Source: Clostridia bacterium (GTDB taxonomy: Bacteria > Bacillota > Clostridia > Lachnospirales > Anaerotignaceae). From it: a stretch of DNA of 64,000 nucleotides. A program made the position numbers and the translations under genes. The stretch lies in the NCBI GenBank assembly GCA_009929735.1, contig RZZU01000003.1:1-64000 (forward strand), given 5' to 3'. The notes beneath the pieces are model-generated. The model searched no databases. It had not been told where the DNA came from and saw only the letters and a program-made list of their open reading frames with translations. Shown here piece after piece: positions 32,983 through 40,305 of this stretch (within the stretch, counting starts at the first letter, position 1; each line of letters opens with the position of its first letter).

Positions 32983-33471
32983 ATGGATTTTTTTGATAAA
33001 TTAGGCGAAGCGGCAAGAAACCTGACGGAAAAGGCAGGGGACGGCTTGGAAACAAACCGCTTGAATGGAGAAATTGCCATTGAAAAGGGGAACATACAAT
33101 GCTTTCAAAGAGAATTGGGTGAGCACTATTGGGCCAAGTTTGTCGTAGGCGAAAAGCTGGATGAAGAGGCGATGCTGATTTGCGACAAGGTGGTTGTCAG
33201 CCAAGACCGCATTCGCCAGATGGAGATTGACATTGAAAAAATAAAGAAAGAACGGGAAGCCGTTTTGGCGGAGCGGACAAAAGCAAAGCAGACGGAAATG
33301 GAAGAAGAACAGCCGAAGGAGGAAGGTTTTGTCGAGGGAAAAGAGCCTGTTTTAGCCGAGGAGAGGGATAAAAAAGCGGATGGGAAACCTCGGTTTTGTG
33401 CCAACTGCGGTGGTTCAATCAAGGCGGAACAACGGTTTTGTATGTTCTGCGGCGCAGAGGTAAAGGAATGA
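32983..33471 (+). CDS. Coiled-coil protein with C-terminal zinc ribbon
   Basis: The 162-residue cytosolic protein begins MDFFDKLGEAARNLTEKAGD, has a helical, charged middle likely to form a coiled coil (residues about 25-125, rich in Glu/Lys), and ends in a zinc ribbon CANCGGSIKAEQRFCMFCG with two Cys-X2-Cys pairs. Similar architectures are common in Clostridia as uncharacterised zinc-ribbon proteins. ATG 32983 is chosen because GAAGGAGATGAGAGA lies just upstream. The foldback element B ends within the leader of this gene. The function is unknown. Confidence 0.7.
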   Translation: MDFFDKLGEAARNLTEKAGDGLETNRLNGEIAIEKGNIQCFQRELGEHYWAKFVVGEKLDEEAMLICDKVVVSQDRIRQMEIDIEKIKKEREAVLAERTKAKQTEMEEEQPKEEGFVEGKEPVLAEERDKKADGKPRFCANCGGSIKAEQRFCMFCGAEVKE

Positions 33472-33538
33472 TTTCATTGACTTACCGTTTTGCCTATGAT
33501 ACCATCAAATCAAAGGTTTTGACATATGAATAAAATAT

Positions 33539-33583
33539 AAGGCAACACCGCACAATTCCTTGACAGAATTATGCAGTATTGCC
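33539..33583 (+). repeat. Foldback element, minimal copy C
   Basis: AAGGCAACACCGCACAATTC and GAATTATGCAGTATTGCC are imperfect inverted copies separated by seven bases. They match the termini of copies A and B but lack the interior. It ends seven bases before the FMN-type aptamer. Confidence 0.7.
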
Positions 33584-33590
33584 ATAACAA

Positions 33591-33796
33591 TTCTTCGGAA
33601 ATGGGAGAACCATACCGGCGGTAAAAGCCCGCGAGCCGAGGCAAAGGCCAAAGCAGGATTCGTTGTGATGCGAAGCCGACAGTCAGTCTGGATGGGAGAA
33701 GAAGGTCACTTGAAATTCACGGTGGTGGAGTGCCTTTTTCTGCAAAAAAATAGGGAAAAAGACGGCATTCTATCAAATTGGGTAGGATGCTTTTTT
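33591..33796 (+). promoter_or_regulatory. Divergent FMN-type riboswitch (RFN element) with terminator
   Basis: The aptamer closes with TTCTTC 33591-33596 and GAAGAA 33698-33703. It keeps the hallmark ACCGGCGGTAAAAGCCCGCGA (broken here as ACCGGCGGTAAAAG then CCCGCGAGCC), GGATTCG, GCCGAC and GTCTGGATGGGAGAAG. The P2 region, normally GGGCAGGGTGAAATTCCC, is AAATGGGAGAACCAT; the P5 loop is also changed. Downstream, GCATTCTA 33765-33772 pairs with TAGGATGC 33783-33790 before six T (terminator). AGTGCCTTTTTC near 33730-33741 can instead pair with GAAAAAGACGGCATT (antiterminator). Ligand binding would probably turn off the MATE gene if it acts like canonical FMN switches; the ligand is uncertain. Confidence 0.85.
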
Positions 33797-33913
33797 AATG
33801 TAAATGTATTTCCTTTTGCAGGCGGAATTTTTACGGATTGCAGACAATATATAAGCATTGAGTATTCTGCAAAAAAAATGTTTCGGCGAGGTCTTTTCTA
33901 AAGGGGGAAGCGT

Positions 33914-35281
33914 ATGGCACAGGAAAATATACTGGGTACAGAACGGATTGGGAAGCTTTTGCTTAAGTTTTCTGTTCCCACCGCACTGACGTTGATGGTA
34001 AACAGTCTTTATAATATTGTAGACCAAATTTTTATCGGGCGAGCCATGGGAATTGATGGTGTGGCGGCAACCAATGTTGCCTTTCCGCTTTTTATTTTGG
34101 CGGCGGCATTTGCCTTGATGATTGGGGACGGATGTGCTGCGAATGTCAGCCTTGCGCTGGGACGGGGAGAAGAAGAGGTCGGCGAGCGTTTTTTTGCCAA
34201 TGGCTTTTTATTGCTATTGCTTTTGGGTGCGGCTGTTTTTTTGGGCGGAACACTGTTTCTCAGGTCGATTTTGCTGCTTTTTGGGGCATCGGCGGCGGTT
34301 ATTGATATTTCGGCGGCATACACGGGAATTATTTTATGGGGACTGCCTTTTTCCATGTTTAATATGGCATTGACCGCTATCATTCGGGCGGACGGAAACC
34401 CACGATACATGATGCGCACCATGATGATTGGGGCGGGAATCAATCTGATTTTAGACCCGATTTTCATTTTTGGCTTGAACATGGGCGTGCAGGGGGCGGC
34501 GTTTGCCACGATTGCTGGACAAATCGTATCGGGGAGTCTTGCTTTGGCATATATACCGAGGATGGAGCATATTCGCCTTTGTAGGAAAAAACTGAAATTG
34601 GAAGGAAGCTATGTTTTCGCCATTTTAAAACTGGGCTTTCCCAGCTTTTGTATGCAGACCGCTACGGCGGCAACGCAGATTGTCATGTATAATCTAATGC
34701 GTTTCTACGGCGGCTTAAGCGTTTATGGCAGTGAAATAACCCTTTCCGGTTATGGCATTATGACGAAATTATATCAGATTGCCCATGCGATGTTTGTTGG
34801 GCTGGCGGCAGGAACACAGCCGATTCATGGGTTTAATTTTGGCGCAAAACGCTTTTTGCGTGTAAAGCAAACCTACCGTATCGGTCTTATCGCATCTCTT
34901 GGCATCTCATTATTTTGGTTTGCCATTTTCCGCTGGGGCGGTGCGCTGATTGCGGGGATTTTTGTGCAGGAGGAGCCGCTTTTTTTGGAATTTACAAAGC
35001 ATTGCTTCCGTTTATATATGCTTGCCTTTTTTCTGTATGGGCCGCCGCAGGTTACGGCCTCCTTTTTTCAGGCGGTGGGCAAGCCAATGAAGGCTCTTTT
35101 GGTGGCATTGGCAAGGCAAGTGATTTTTTTGATTCCTATGGCGTTGGTGCTTTCAGATGGTTTTGGCTTGGATGGCGCATTGTCTGCCGCACCCATAGCC
35201 GATACGCTTGCTTTTTTACTGGCTATGACCATGGTTTATTTTGAATTTCATGCATGGAAGAAAGCTGATGGGAGGGCATAA
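33914..35281 (+). CDS. MATE-family efflux transporter under FMN-type riboswitch
   Basis: This is a 12-helix membrane antiporter that expels small organic molecules using Na+ or H+. The 455-residue protein has the two-fold repeat of MATE proteins. It starts LGTERIGKLLLKFSVPTALT, then VDQIFIGRAMGIDGVAATN near residue 38 and GINLILDPIFIFGLNMGVQGAA near 176. The second half has equivalent helices (GLAAGTQPIHGFNFGAKR near 297). It resembles the MepA subgroup. AAGGGGGAAGCGT precedes ATG. The FMN-type riboswitch upstream suggests the cargo is a flavin or flavin-related compound, which is an inference. It is monocistronic and is followed by a mosaic repeat. Confidence 0.92.
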   Translation: MAQENILGTERIGKLLLKFSVPTALTLMVNSLYNIVDQIFIGRAMGIDGVAATNVAFPLFILAAAFALMIGDGCAANVSLALGRGEEEVGERFFANGFLLLLLLGAAVFLGGTLFLRSILLLFGASAAVIDISAAYTGIILWGLPFSMFNMALTAIIRADGNPRYMMRTMMIGAGINLILDPIFIFGLNMGVQGAAFATIAGQIVSGSLALAYIPRMEHIRLCRKKLKLEGSYVFAILKLGFPSFCMQTATAATQIVMYNLMRFYGGLSVYGSEITLSGYGIMTKLYQIAHAMFVGLAAGTQPIHGFNFGAKRFLRVKQTYRIGLIASLGISLFWFAIFRWGGALIAGIFVQEEPLFLEFTKHCFRLYMLAFFLYGPPQVTASFFQAVGKPMKALLVALARQVIFLIPMALVLSDGFGLDGALSAAPIADTLAFLLAMTMVYFEFHAWKKADGRA

Positions 35282-35284
35282 AAC

Positions 35285-35500
35285 GAAGGTGCTGACAAGT
35301 CAGCAGACAGTGTCAAAATCTTGATGGTTTTGCCCTCAAACACCCACAAGGGTTTCTCACTCGTACCTATCTGAAACCGCATAAATGTGCGGTTATAATA
35401 AAAGTTTTTGGTCTTGCTTTTTTCAAAAAGCACGTGAGTTTGGAAGAGAGAGGGCGACGTAAAAGGTTTGTCTTTAGTCTGGTTGCTGACAAGTCAGCAG
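35285..35500 (-). repeat. Mosaic intergenic repeat, copy 3, inverted
   Basis: Read on the minus strand the order is AGACTAAAGACAAACC, GTGCTTTTTGAAAAAAGCAAG with ACCAAAAACTTTTATT, AACCGCACATTTATGCGGTT with TCAGATAGGTACGAG, then ACCCTTGTGGGTGTTTGAGGG with GACACTGTCTGC. It equals copy 2 without the GCCCAAGATAGGGC module. A direct repeat GCTGACAAGTCAGC, itself a tight hairpin, flanks it at 35291-35304 and 35485-35498. The remaining bases to 35617 show nothing else. Confidence 0.7.
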
Positions 35501-35617
35501 AATAAAAGAAAAGGCTTGTCGATGTTTTACAATCGCTTTTTTATGCTTGGAAAAGGGGAATAATTGGGAGATTTTCCGTGTATCTTAAGTAACAAACGCA
35601 TAGAAGGGCTGAGAAAA

Positions 35618-36409
35618 ATGAAAAAAAGTTGGAAAGAAGGGTTATTCTATTTATTGTTATTTGCCTTTTGTTTTGCAGGGGGCAGATTGACTGCTGCCAG
35701 ACAGGCGGTAAATGCGTCAAATATGGCTACCGGCGGAAAGCTTGCCATTGTTATTGATGATTTTGGGTATGACGGGAATGGTACGGAGGAAATGCTTGCA
35801 CTGCCGATTCCGTTTACGGCGGCGGTTATGCCTTTTTCGGAGTTTTCCGTGGAGAATGCAAAAAAGGTGGAAGAGGCAGGGAAGGAAGTTGTTTTACATA
35901 TGCCGATGGAGGCTTTGACGGGCAAGGCAGAGTGGGTCGGGGATAAGGGTGTTTTTCGCAGTATGACCGACGAGGAAATCAAGGCTGTGGTGCAGGAAGC
36001 ATTTACCATTTTGCCGAATGCGGTGGGTATGAACAACCATATGGGTTCGGCGATCATGGAGGACCAGAGGTGCCTTGGGGATGTATTGGATGTGCTCAAG
36101 GCGCAAAATGGATTTTTTATCGACAGTGTGACGACTTGCAATAGCCAAGGGCGATGCTTGGCGGAGGAGAAGGGCGTGCCCTTTATTGCCAGAGATGTGT
36201 TTTTGGACGGCACCAGCGATGTGGAAAAGGTAAAGCAGAACCTGCGCAAAGCTGCGGAGATTGCCCTAAAGAAGGGCAAGGCTGTGGCAATCGGTCATGT
36301 TGGCCCCGAGGGTGGCGAGGTTACGGCAAAGGCAATAGCGGAGCTGATTCCTGAATTTGAGGAGGAGGGCATAACCTTTGTCACCGCTAGTGAGTTAATC
36401 GAAGAATAA
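35618..36409 (+). CDS. Divergent polysaccharide deacetylase (YibQ/DUF610-like)
   Basis: The 263-residue protein has an N-terminal signal or anchor (LFYLLLFAFCFAGG) followed by a single divergent polysaccharide deacetylase domain. GGKLAIVIDDFGYDGNGTEEML near residue 38 and LHMPMEA near 95 match the family's catalytic strands. VGMNNHMGSAIM near 133 and IGHVGPEGG near 223 provide further histidines. The product is probably exported and acts on cell-envelope sugars; substrate and activity are unproven. ATG 35618 is preferred as the start because a signal sequence follows directly, though its ribosome binding site (GGGCTGAG) is weak. It is monocistronic. Confidence 0.85.
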   Translation: MKKSWKEGLFYLLLFAFCFAGGRLTAARQAVNASNMATGGKLAIVIDDFGYDGNGTEEMLALPIPFTAAVMPFSEFSVENAKKVEEAGKEVVLHMPMEALTGKAEWVGDKGVFRSMTDEEIKAVVQEAFTILPNAVGMNNHMGSAIMEDQRCLGDVLDVLKAQNGFFIDSVTTCNSQGRCLAEEKGVPFIARDVFLDGTSDVEKVKQNLRKAAEIALKKGKAVAIGHVGPEGGEVTAKAIAELIPEFEEEGITFVTASELIEE

Positions 36410-36492
36410 TTGAAATTGCGGGGGATTTTCAGGCGAAGGGATGAAATGATTTTACGAATGTTTTTGGCTTTTTCTTTTTATAAAGGATATGG

Positions 36493-36498
36493 TATACT
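36493..36498 (+). promoter_or_regulatory. Extended -10 promoter of recU operon
   Basis: TGGTATACT (TATACT at 36493-36498) is an extended -10 element about 60 bp before recU. The -35 region is poor. Confidence 0.4.
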
Positions 36499-36557
36499 AG
36501 GGAAAAGACAGAAGCAGAAAGCTTCCGCAGAAAATGGAGCGGTTGCGAGGAGGTAAA

Positions 36558-37121
36558 ATGTCGCACTGGAATTCAAGGGGGCTTAGAGGCAGCTCATTAG
36601 AAGAAAATATAAACTTTACGAACGAAAAATATCGGCAAAAGGGGCTTGCACTGCTCCAAAAGGTGCCCACGCCCATTACTCCTGTAAAGATAGACCAAGA
36701 AAGCAGGACCATTGCTTTGGCTTATTTTGAAAAGCAAAGCACGGTGGATTATATTGGGGTGATACAGGGTGTGCCTGTTTGCTTTGACGCAAAGGAAACC
36801 TCACACAAAAACTTGCCGCTGCAAAATATACATCAGCACCAGATAGAGTTTATGGCCGATTTTCGCACCCAGCGTGGGTTGGCCTTTCTTCTGGTGCATT
36901 TTACTGCGCTGGATGCTTATTATTTACTGCCGTTTGAACTTCTGGAAAGATTTTGGCTGAATGCGGAACAAGGAGGAAGAAAATCCATTCCCGTTGAGGC
37001 ATTTGAAGAAAAATATCGGATACAAAAAACAGGCAATGGATTATTGCATTATTTGGAGGCAGTAAGTCTATACTTAGAGGAAACGGATGAAAAAAGGAGA
37101 AAGGACGGAGGCCTATGCTAA
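36558..37121 (+). CDS. recU: Holliday junction resolvase RecU
   Basis: RecU is the Firmicute-type resolvase that cuts four-way recombination intermediates and modulates RecA. The 187-residue cytosolic protein shows SRGLRGSSLEENINFTN near residues 5-21, the active-site strand VCFDAKETSHKNLPLQN near 80-96 (D-x-E/AKE catalytic set) and HQHQIEFMADF near 98. The usual Firmicute N-terminal tail is shorter here. ATG 36558 is chosen because GAGGAGG lies 6 bases upstream. It overlaps the start of tldD by 7 bp. In many Firmicutes recU pairs with a penicillin-binding protein gene (pbp1/ponA); that partner is missing here. Confidence 0.93.
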   Translation: MSHWNSRGLRGSSLEENINFTNEKYRQKGLALLQKVPTPITPVKIDQESRTIALAYFEKQSTVDYIGVIQGVPVCFDAKETSHKNLPLQNIHQHQIEFMADFRTQRGLAFLLVHFTALDAYYLLPFELLERFWLNAEQGGRKSIPVEAFEEKYRIQKTGNGLLHYLEAVSLYLEETDEKRRKDGGLC

Positions 37122-38497
37122 GCAAAAATGTTGTGGAAAATACATTGTCGGCAGCGTTAGGAACGGGTGCCGATTTTGCTGAAATATATATGGAGCAGTC
37201 AAAGCGTAACACGCTGAGCGTTGTAAACGGGAGGGTGGAAGCGGTACAAAGCGGATTGGATTATGGCGCAGGGATACGCTTGTTTTTCCAAAACAAGGCA
37301 ATATACGGCTTTACCAATGACACCTCTGAAAAAAATTTAATCCGCATCGCCAGAGAAGCGGCGGCGGCGGCACGAGGGGATCGGGTATACCCCTTACAGG
37401 GATGGCAGAAAATGAACTTGGCTTGCATGAACCCCATTCGTAGGATGCCTGACGAGGTGGAAAAGAAAAAAAAGGCGGAAATGCTTTTTTTAGCGTCGGC
37501 GGCGGCAAAAAATTACAGCCCCTTGATTACCCAGACGAGGACAGGCTGTCTTGATGTGGTGAAGGATGTTTTTATCACAAATACGGATGGTTTGTGGGCG
37601 GAAGAGCGGCGTGTGCGCAGCCGTTTTACGGTAGAAGCAATTGCATCTTCAGCCATGGAAAAGCAAAGCGGACATCTAGGACCGGGCGGTTCCCTGGGGT
37701 TTGAGCTGTATGACCAAATTGATGTGGAAGAAAAGGCAAGAGAAGCGGCACGTATTGCCGTAACCATGCTTGGGGCGAAGCCTTGCCCTGCGGGGCGAAT
37801 GCCTGTGGTTATTGACAATGGGTTTGGCGGTGTTATTTTTCATGAAGCTTGTGGTCACAGCTTGGAGGCAACGGCAGTGGCAAGAAACGCTTCTGTGTTT
37901 GCTGAAAAAATGGGACAACAGATTGCCTCATCCCTTGTGACTGCCATAGACGACGGTACCATTCCCAACGGCTGGGGTTCTGCCGCCATGGATGACGAGG
38001 GAACGCCTACCCAAAGAAATGTTTTGATTGAAAACGGAATATTGCGCACCTATTTGGTGGATAAATTAAACGGGCGTCGAATGGGTGCAATCCCTACTGG
38101 TTCCTCCAGACGGGAAAGCTATCGCTTTGCGCCCACCAGCCGTATGACGAATACGTTCATCGATAAAGGGCAGAGCACCACGGCTGAAATGATTGGGAAT
38201 ACCGATTTTGGTTTATATGCAAAACAGATGGGCGGCGGCAGTGTTGACCCTGCAACGGGTTCCTTTAACTTTGCGGTTTTGGAAGGGTACATGATTCGTG
38301 GCGGAAAAATTGCCGAGCCTGTCAGGGGCGCCACTTTAATTGGAAAGGGCATGGAGGTTTTGATGAAAATCGATATGGTCGGGGATAATCTTGCCCGTGC
38401 CCAAGGAATGTGCGGCAGTATCAGCGGCTCCATTCCCACCGATGTGGGACAGCCTATGATACGGGTAAAAGAAATGACCGTTGGCGGAAGGGGGTAA
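37115..38497 (+). CDS. tldD: TldD-family metalloprotease catalytic subunit
   Basis: This is the zinc protease subunit of the TldD/TldE complex, known in other bacteria for processing modified peptides (microcin B17, CcdA). The catalytic motif HEACGH lies at residues 243-248. The 460-residue length and GGGSVDPATGSFNF near 370 match the family. ATG 37115 overlaps the recU stop, with GGAGGCCT just upstream. TldE follows after 5 bp, so the pair forms an operon with recU. The substrate in this organism is unknown; no peptide-modification genes lie nearby. Confidence 0.95.
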   Translation: MLSKNVVENTLSAALGTGADFAEIYMEQSKRNTLSVVNGRVEAVQSGLDYGAGIRLFFQNKAIYGFTNDTSEKNLIRIAREAAAAARGDRVYPLQGWQKMNLACMNPIRRMPDEVEKKKKAEMLFLASAAAKNYSPLITQTRTGCLDVVKDVFITNTDGLWAEERRVRSRFTVEAIASSAMEKQSGHLGPGGSLGFELYDQIDVEEKAREAARIAVTMLGAKPCPAGRMPVVIDNGFGGVIFHEACGHSLEATAVARNASVFAEKMGQQIASSLVTAIDDGTIPNGWGSAAMDDEGTPTQRNVLIENGILRTYLVDKLNGRRMGAIPTGSSRRESYRFAPTSRMTNTFIDKGQSTTAEMIGNTDFGLYAKQMGGGSVDPATGSFNFAVLEGYMIRGGKIAEPVRGATLIGKGMEVLMKIDMVGDNLARAQGMCGSISGSIPTDVGQPMIRVKEMTVGGRG

Positions 38498-38502
38498 AGA
38501 CT

Positions 38503-39843
38503 GTGAACAGACATGATTTGCAAAAGCAGATGATAAATGAAGCATTAAAACACGGCTTTACCGACTGCGAAGTGTTCTATTTGGGCGGCGAAAGCTTTGA
38601 GGTTTTATTGATGGAGGGCGAGGTTTCCAATTACGAAAACAGCAGTGAAGGCGGTGTTTCCTTCCGTGGAACCTATGAAGGGCGCACAGGCTATGCTTTT
38701 TCGGAGCGGTTAGAGGAAGAAAGCATCGACTTTTTGCTTACGGCGGCAAAGGAAAACGCCATGCTGATGTCTGAGGAAGAACGAGAGGAGCTGTTCGGGG
38801 GTGAACAATACCCTGAACTGAAAGGGTATTTTCCTGAATTGGAGCAGGTTTGTGTGGAAAAACGCATTCAGCTTGCAAAGCGCATGGAGGAGGCGGCATT
38901 AAACGGCGCGGAAAATATCGCTTCTTTGGATTATTGTGTTTTGGGAATCGCAAAAAGAGAGGTTGCGATTGTCAACAGCCTTGGGTTGGATATTTCCTAT
39001 ACCAAAAATTTTGCATCGGGCTATGTGAGTGCGATTGCAAGAAACGGCGAGGAAACCAAAACAGGCTCTGCTTTTTGGAAGGGCAGGGATTGGGCGGACT
39101 TTGACCCCGAAGAAACAGGGCGAAGAGCGGCAAGGCGAGGTGCGGGCCTTTTGGGTGCAGGCACGGTGGACAGTGGCACCTATGCCGCCGTTTTGGACGG
39201 TAAAGCGATGACCTCGTTACTATCCTCCTTTAGCGGTATTTTCTTTGCCGAGAACGTGCAAAAGGGATTCTCTTTGCTGAAGGATAGGCTGGGGGAGCAA
39301 ATTGCGGCTTCCTGTGTTACCCTACGTGACGATGCGCTTTTGGAGGGCGGCTATGCCTCCGTGCCCTTTGACAGCGAAGGGGTAGCAGGAAAAAATAAAG
39401 CAGTAATCGAAAACGGATGCTTGAAAACACTGCTGTATAATCGGAAATCTGCAAAAAAAGATGGCATGGGTTCAACCGGAAACGGCTTTAAGGCAGGATT
39501 AACTTCGCCTGTAAAAACGGCGTGCACCAATTTCTTTATCCAAAAGGGAGAAAACACCTTGGAGGAGATTTTGCAGCAAATGGGAAATGGACTTTATATT
39601 ACCGATTTTATGGGGCTTCACGCAGGAACAAACGCTGTTTCGGGAGATTTTTCCCTTTCCGCGGAGGGATTTTTGGCGGAAAACGGAAAAATCACAAAAC
39701 CTGTGGAGCAGATCACCATTGCCGGAAATTTTTACACACTTTTATCGGATATTTTGGCGGTAGGAGCGGATTTGTATTTTGCGGCAAGCGGAAAGGGTTC
39801 ACCCTCGGTTTTGGTTAAGGAAATGACGGCGGCAGGGAAATAG
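38503..39843 (+). CDS. tldE: TldE/PmbA-family protease partner subunit
   Basis: This is the non-catalytic partner of TldD in the heterodimer. The 446-residue protein shares the TldD/PmbA fold (YENSSEGGVSFRG near residue 45, GFKAGLTSPVKTACTNFFIQ near 330, GLHAGTNAVSGDFSLSAEGF near 370) but lacks an HExxxH motif, as expected for TldE. The likely start is GTG 38503 with GGAAGGGGGTAAAG upstream; the frame opens further back but only inside tldD. There are 5 bp between tldD and this gene. Confidence 0.93.
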   Translation: MNRHDLQKQMINEALKHGFTDCEVFYLGGESFEVLLMEGEVSNYENSSEGGVSFRGTYEGRTGYAFSERLEEESIDFLLTAAKENAMLMSEEEREELFGGEQYPELKGYFPELEQVCVEKRIQLAKRMEEAALNGAENIASLDYCVLGIAKREVAIVNSLGLDISYTKNFASGYVSAIARNGEETKTGSAFWKGRDWADFDPEETGRRAARRGAGLLGAGTVDSGTYAAVLDGKAMTSLLSSFSGIFFAENVQKGFSLLKDRLGEQIAASCVTLRDDALLEGGYASVPFDSEGVAGKNKAVIENGCLKTLLYNRKSAKKDGMGSTGNGFKAGLTSPVKTACTNFFIQKGENTLEEILQQMGNGLYITDFMGLHAGTNAVSGDFSLSAEGFLAENGKITKPVEQITIAGNFYTLLSDILAVGADLYFAASGKGSPSVLVKEMTAAGK

Positions 39844-39918
39844 CTAAAAATTTCAGGCATGAAATACTCCTAGATAAATTTGTCTAAATAAAAGGAACCT
39901 TGTTGTAACGAAACCGTA

Positions 39919-39948
39919 TTTGCGTCAGTATCATACTTATGCTATACT
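39919..39948 (+). promoter_or_regulatory. Sigma-A promoter of the 49-residue membrane peptide gene
   Basis: TTGCGT 39919-39924 and TATACT 39943-39948 are 18 bases apart, followed by an AAGGAGGAAC ribosome binding site at 39979. Confidence 0.65.
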
Positions 39949-39991
39949 GGAAAAATTAGGATATAGTGAATTTTATTAAGGAGGAACAGCA

Positions 39992-40141
39992 ATGGAGTCA
40001 ATAGCGTCTTTTTCAGCAATGGATTCGTTATTTTCAGTGTATATGGTAGTTGTAGCAGTTGGGCGTTTGGGGTTAGGTATTACGCTGGCGGTTTTAGCCA
40101 TTAAATGTATGCTCAAGTACTTAAAAAATGATTCACAATAA
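39992..40141 (+). CDS. Small single-pass membrane protein (49 residues)
   Basis: A short frame not long enough for routine gene calling has its own promoter, a near-perfect ribosome binding site (AAGGAGGAACAGCA) and a stop followed by a strong hairpin. The product begins MESIASFSAMDSL, has one hydrophobic stretch (VYMVVVAVGRLGLGITLAVL, about residues 17-36) and a basic C-terminal tail (KCMLKYLKNDSQ). That tail favours N-out/C-in insertion. I do not recognise it. It could be a toxin-like peptide, a small regulator of a membrane protein or a signal peptide; nothing here discriminates. Confidence 0.65.
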   Translation: MESIASFSAMDSLFSVYMVVVAVGRLGLGITLAVLAIKCMLKYLKNDSQ

Positions 40142-40166
40142 CAATGATAAAGGCGTAACACAAAGC

Positions 40167-40201
40167 TAGGGCATCATCGTTTTATTTGCGATGATGCCCT
40201 A
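40167..40201. terminator. 13-bp hairpin between convergent genes
   Basis: TAGGGCATCATCG and CGATGATGCCCTA pair perfectly around a 9-base loop. The flanking A/T runs are on the plus-strand 3' side as A residues, so terminator polarity is unclear. Confidence 0.6.
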
Positions 40202-40305
40202 AAAAATTTCAATAAATGCTTTCCCAAAGTCAAAACATTCTATGCAGAAGTTTCACAGGGGAAACATCCATGTTTACAACCTTTATGATGCTTAGCGCAA
40301 CAAGG

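Noticed and set aside
32508..33095. 195-codon minus-strand frame containing the small 59-residue gene
   Set aside because: The upstream part is the foldback element and the antisense of the zinc-ribbon gene. Only the last 59 codons have a strong ribosome binding site.
33560..33901. 113-codon frame upstream of the MATE gene
   Set aside because: It runs through the FMN-type aptamer and terminator and has no ribosome binding site.
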